Shown here: positions 5,091 through 6,867 of the stretch, piece by piece
Layout: every line of letters begins with the position of its first letter
Numbering within the stretch: position 1 is the stretch's first letter
DNA from: Candidatus Brocadiia bacterium
GTDB taxonomy: Bacteria; Planctomycetota; MHYJ01; WSZJ01
Assembly: GCA_013360825.1 (NCBI GenBank)
Contig: JABWAY010000226.1
Location: forward strand, 1 to 6,867
DNA: 6,867 nucleotides
Direction: 5' to 3'
Position numbers and translations under genes: made by a program
Notes under the pieces: generated by a model
What the model saw: the letters and a program-made list of their open reading frames with translations, nothing else
What the model was told of the DNA's origin: nothing
The model's database searches: none

Positions 5091-6867
5091 TCAGTCCCGC
5101 CCCATCATCCGCGCCAGCGTCACCACCAGCGGACTCCCCGCATGGTGCTGCTCCAGCCTCCCCCCCCACGCCGCCGCCTCGCCGGCATTCCCCTCCATCC
5201 ACCAGCTCACCGCCATCTGGAAAATCGCCTCCGGCATCCGCGGGGACGCCTGAAGCGCCTCCAGATACCGCTCCCGCGCCTCCGCGAACTTCCCCGCCGC
5301 CATCGCGCACACCCCACGACCGACCAGCGCCGCCGCCGCGTCGCCCTCCACCCGCTGCGCTTCGCGAAAATGCCCCTCCGCCGCGACGGCGTCTCTGGCC
5401 CGAAGCGCCAGCCACCCCGCAGCGAGCGGCGGCGGCCGCACCGACGGATCGAGCTTCGCCGCCTCCCCCCAGACCTCCCGTGCGCCGTCGAAATCCCCGG
5501 CGCCGAACAGCGCCTGACCCTTGAGCGCGAACAGCTTCGCCGACGGCCGCGCCGACAGCGCCCTCTCCAGCCACCCCACCGCCTGGGGAGCATCCCCGCG
5601 CTCCATCAGGGGAATCAGGAGCCGTCCGAATTCGGCTTCCGCGGGCGGAAACGCGCCTCCGGCGAGCGACGACAGGAGGTGTTCCAGGGCGAGGTTCTCG
5701 ACGATCGACGTCGCCCCGTACCCGTAGTGAAGGAGGGAACGGGTCGACGGAAGGTCGGCGGGGGGCCACGGAAGGCGCGCGAACCCGGCCAGGGCCGTGA
5801 GTGCGGGGGCCAGGTCGGCCATGTTGAGCGGCACATCGAGCGACTGGACGGCCGTCGTCCCCGCCGTCCAGGTCAGGACCCGCACGGTCGCCAGGTCGGG
5901 CGCAATTTCCCCCGCGACCCACCGTTCGACGCGCAACGCGCGGGTCAGTTCGGCGAGGGCGGGGGACTGGAGGTCGAGCGGATCCTCCACGACGTCCGCG
6001 CGTCGCCCCGTCCCTTTCTCGAACGGCGCCACATGCCGCGCCACGCCCGCCTCGAGGCGGGCGCCGGCGAGCGCGGCCGGGAGGGCGTGGGCGAGAGCCC
6101 GGGAGAGATCGTCCGGGGCATGGATCCGGAACGTGAGGAGCCCGATCCGGTGCTCCTCCTCCCCGAACGGCGACGCATGGTCGAGGTCCGTCCGCGGCGC
6201 GGGCAGCGGGATCCCCTCCGCCGCCGTCAGCGAGGTTTCGATCCGCCCCGGATCGCAGAGAAGCGCCCGGCGCCAGGCCGCGACCGCCCCAGGGACGTCC
6301 CCTTTCAGCGACCGGATCATCCCGAGGTTGTGATGAAAGTCCGCGTGGAGCGGCGACAGCTCCGTTCCTTCGCGCGCCACGGTCTCGGCCTCGTCCAGCC
6401 GATTGCTGCGGGCCAGGAGGCTGACGACATGGTTCCGGGCGGCGGGGAGAAGCGGGGCGCGGGCGAGAATGGCCTTCCAGGCCGCGAGCGATTCCTCCCC
6501 GCGGCCGGCCTGGTCGAGCGCCACGGCGAGTTCCTGCCGGGCGTCGAGGTGGCAGTCCTCGTCCTCCTCCGCCGCGTGGCGGTACGCCGCGATCGCTTCC
6601 TCCCACCGGGAGAGCCGCGCCTCGGCCCGGCCGAGGTCCCGCCAGAACGTGGGGGCGTCCGGGAAGAGTTCCGCGGCGCGGCGGAAGTGGCGGGCGGAGG
6701 TCTGGAGGTCGCCGGTGGCGGCGAGGGCGTGGGCGAGGTTGGAGTGGGCTCCGGCGAGGGTGGGGTCGATCTCCGTGGCGCGGGTCAGGACGCGGACGGC
6801 GTCGGCCGCGCGTCCTCCCTGGAGCAGGGCGGCGCCGTAGTTGACATGGAGGGCGGCGTCGGCGGGG
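5091..6867 (-). CDS. Large TPR-repeat protein, N-terminus beyond the window
   Basis: The frame is open from the stop at 5093-5091 to the right edge, giving 591 visible residues; a GTG at 6524 lies mid-repeat and is not the real start. Visible residues 1-207 hold about six TPR units, for example VNYGAALLQGGRAADAVRVL, SNLAHALAATGDLQTSARHF and HHNLGMIRSLKGDVPGAVAAW, each ending near a DP/SP/FP turn. Residues about 208-405 form a different domain with no TPR pattern. One part (LTRALRVERWVAGEI, then VRVLTWTAGTTAVQSLDVPL) faintly recalls the TolB_N/FlgO-like domains that often accompany TPRs, at low confidence. Residues about 406-591 are a second TPR array (FALKGQALFGAGDFDGAREVW, RGVCAMAAGKFAEARERYLEAL). 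TPRs mediate protein-protein contacts; partners and location are unknown. The last 170 or so codons switch from C-ending to G-ending codons. The gene converges on the nuclease gene with 15 bases between stops and no clear terminator. Confidence 0.88.
   Translation of the reverse strand, partial: PADAALHVNYGAALLQGGRAADAVRVLTRATEIDPTLAGAHSNLAHALAATGDLQTSARHFRRAAELFPDAPTFWRDLGRAEARLSRWEEAIAAYRHAAEEDEDCHLDARQELAVALDQAGRGEESLAAWKAILARAPLLPAARNHVVSLLARSNRLDEAETVAREGTELSPLHADFHHNLGMIRSLKGDVPGAVAAWRRALLCDPGRIETSLTAAEGIPLPAPRTDLDHASPFGEEEHRIGLLTFRIHAPDDLSRALAHALPAALAGARLEAGVARHVAPFEKGTGRRADVVEDPLDLQSPALAELTRALRVERWVAGEIAPDLATVRVLTWTAGTTAVQSLDVPLNMADLAPALTALAGFARLPWPPADLPSTRSLLHYGYGATSIVENLALEHLLSSLAGGAFPPAEAEFGRLLIPLMERGDAPQAVGWLERALSARPSAKLFALKGQALFGAGDFDGAREVWGEAAKLDPSVRPPPLAAGWLALRARDAVAAEGHFREAQRVEGDAAAALVGRGVCAMAAGKFAEARERYLEALQASPRMPEAIFQMAVSWWMEGNAGEAAAWGGRLEQHHAGSPLVVTLARMMGRD

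Noticed and set aside
4795..6606. Minus-strand open frame of 603 codons
   Set aside because: It is another frame over the TPR gene and the nuclease gene, made of low-complexity Gly/Arg/Pro protein. The TPR frame has the repeat structure and runs the whole length.
1..6867. CRISPR array, tRNA, rRNA, insertion sequence or phage module
   Set aside because: I saw no regularly spaced repeats, cloverleaf, transposase, long terminal inverted repeats or phage structural genes.

Overview
This is a GC-rich bacterial chromosomal window with very high G/C at third codon positions. A type II lipoprotein signal peptide, strong AGGAGG-type ribosome sites and a TTGACx/TATAxT-like promoter point to a Gram-negative-type bacterium. 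No RNA gene, mobile element, CRISPR array or phage gene is visible, and I cannot place the phylum from this sequence alone.

Left part (1-1431): a short minus-strand pair (a 59-aa single-span membrane protein whose stop overlaps the start of the next gene, which is cut by the window edge) lies divergent from a plus-strand gene for a 344-aa lipoprotein. A strong hairpin follows the lipoprotein gene, and about 190 bases without a recognisable gene come next.

Middle part (1624-2610): a minus-strand GNAT acetyltransferase gene with a GTG start and a perfect Shine-Dalgarno is preceded by an unusually strong intrinsic terminator (12-bp perfect stem, nine T) that ends only 28 bases before its start codon. 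Upstream of the terminator, on the same strand, is a 42-codon open frame that looks coding. A 7-base segment overlapping its stop codon can pair with the terminator stem in a competing structure. This has the layout of a transcription attenuator (leader ORF, antiterminator, terminator, acetyltransferase) and is the most interesting part of the window.

Right-centre (2555-5075, plus strand): a clear promoter drives a 192-aa protein that joins a STAS-like domain to a winged helix. Next are a single-stranded DNA-binding protein with an atypical C-terminal tip, a 284-base spacer, an unrecognised all-helical 148-aa protein, and 2 bases later a compact XPF/ERCC4-type nuclease with helix-hairpin-helix motifs but no helicase. 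The last three genes suggest a small DNA-processing or repair neighbourhood.

Right edge (5091-6867, minus strand): the 3' part of a large TPR-repeat protein, convergent with the nuclease gene (15 bases between stops) and open through the window end. It has a non-TPR middle domain between two TPR arrays. Near the start of the second array, third-position usage switches from C-ending to G-ending codons.
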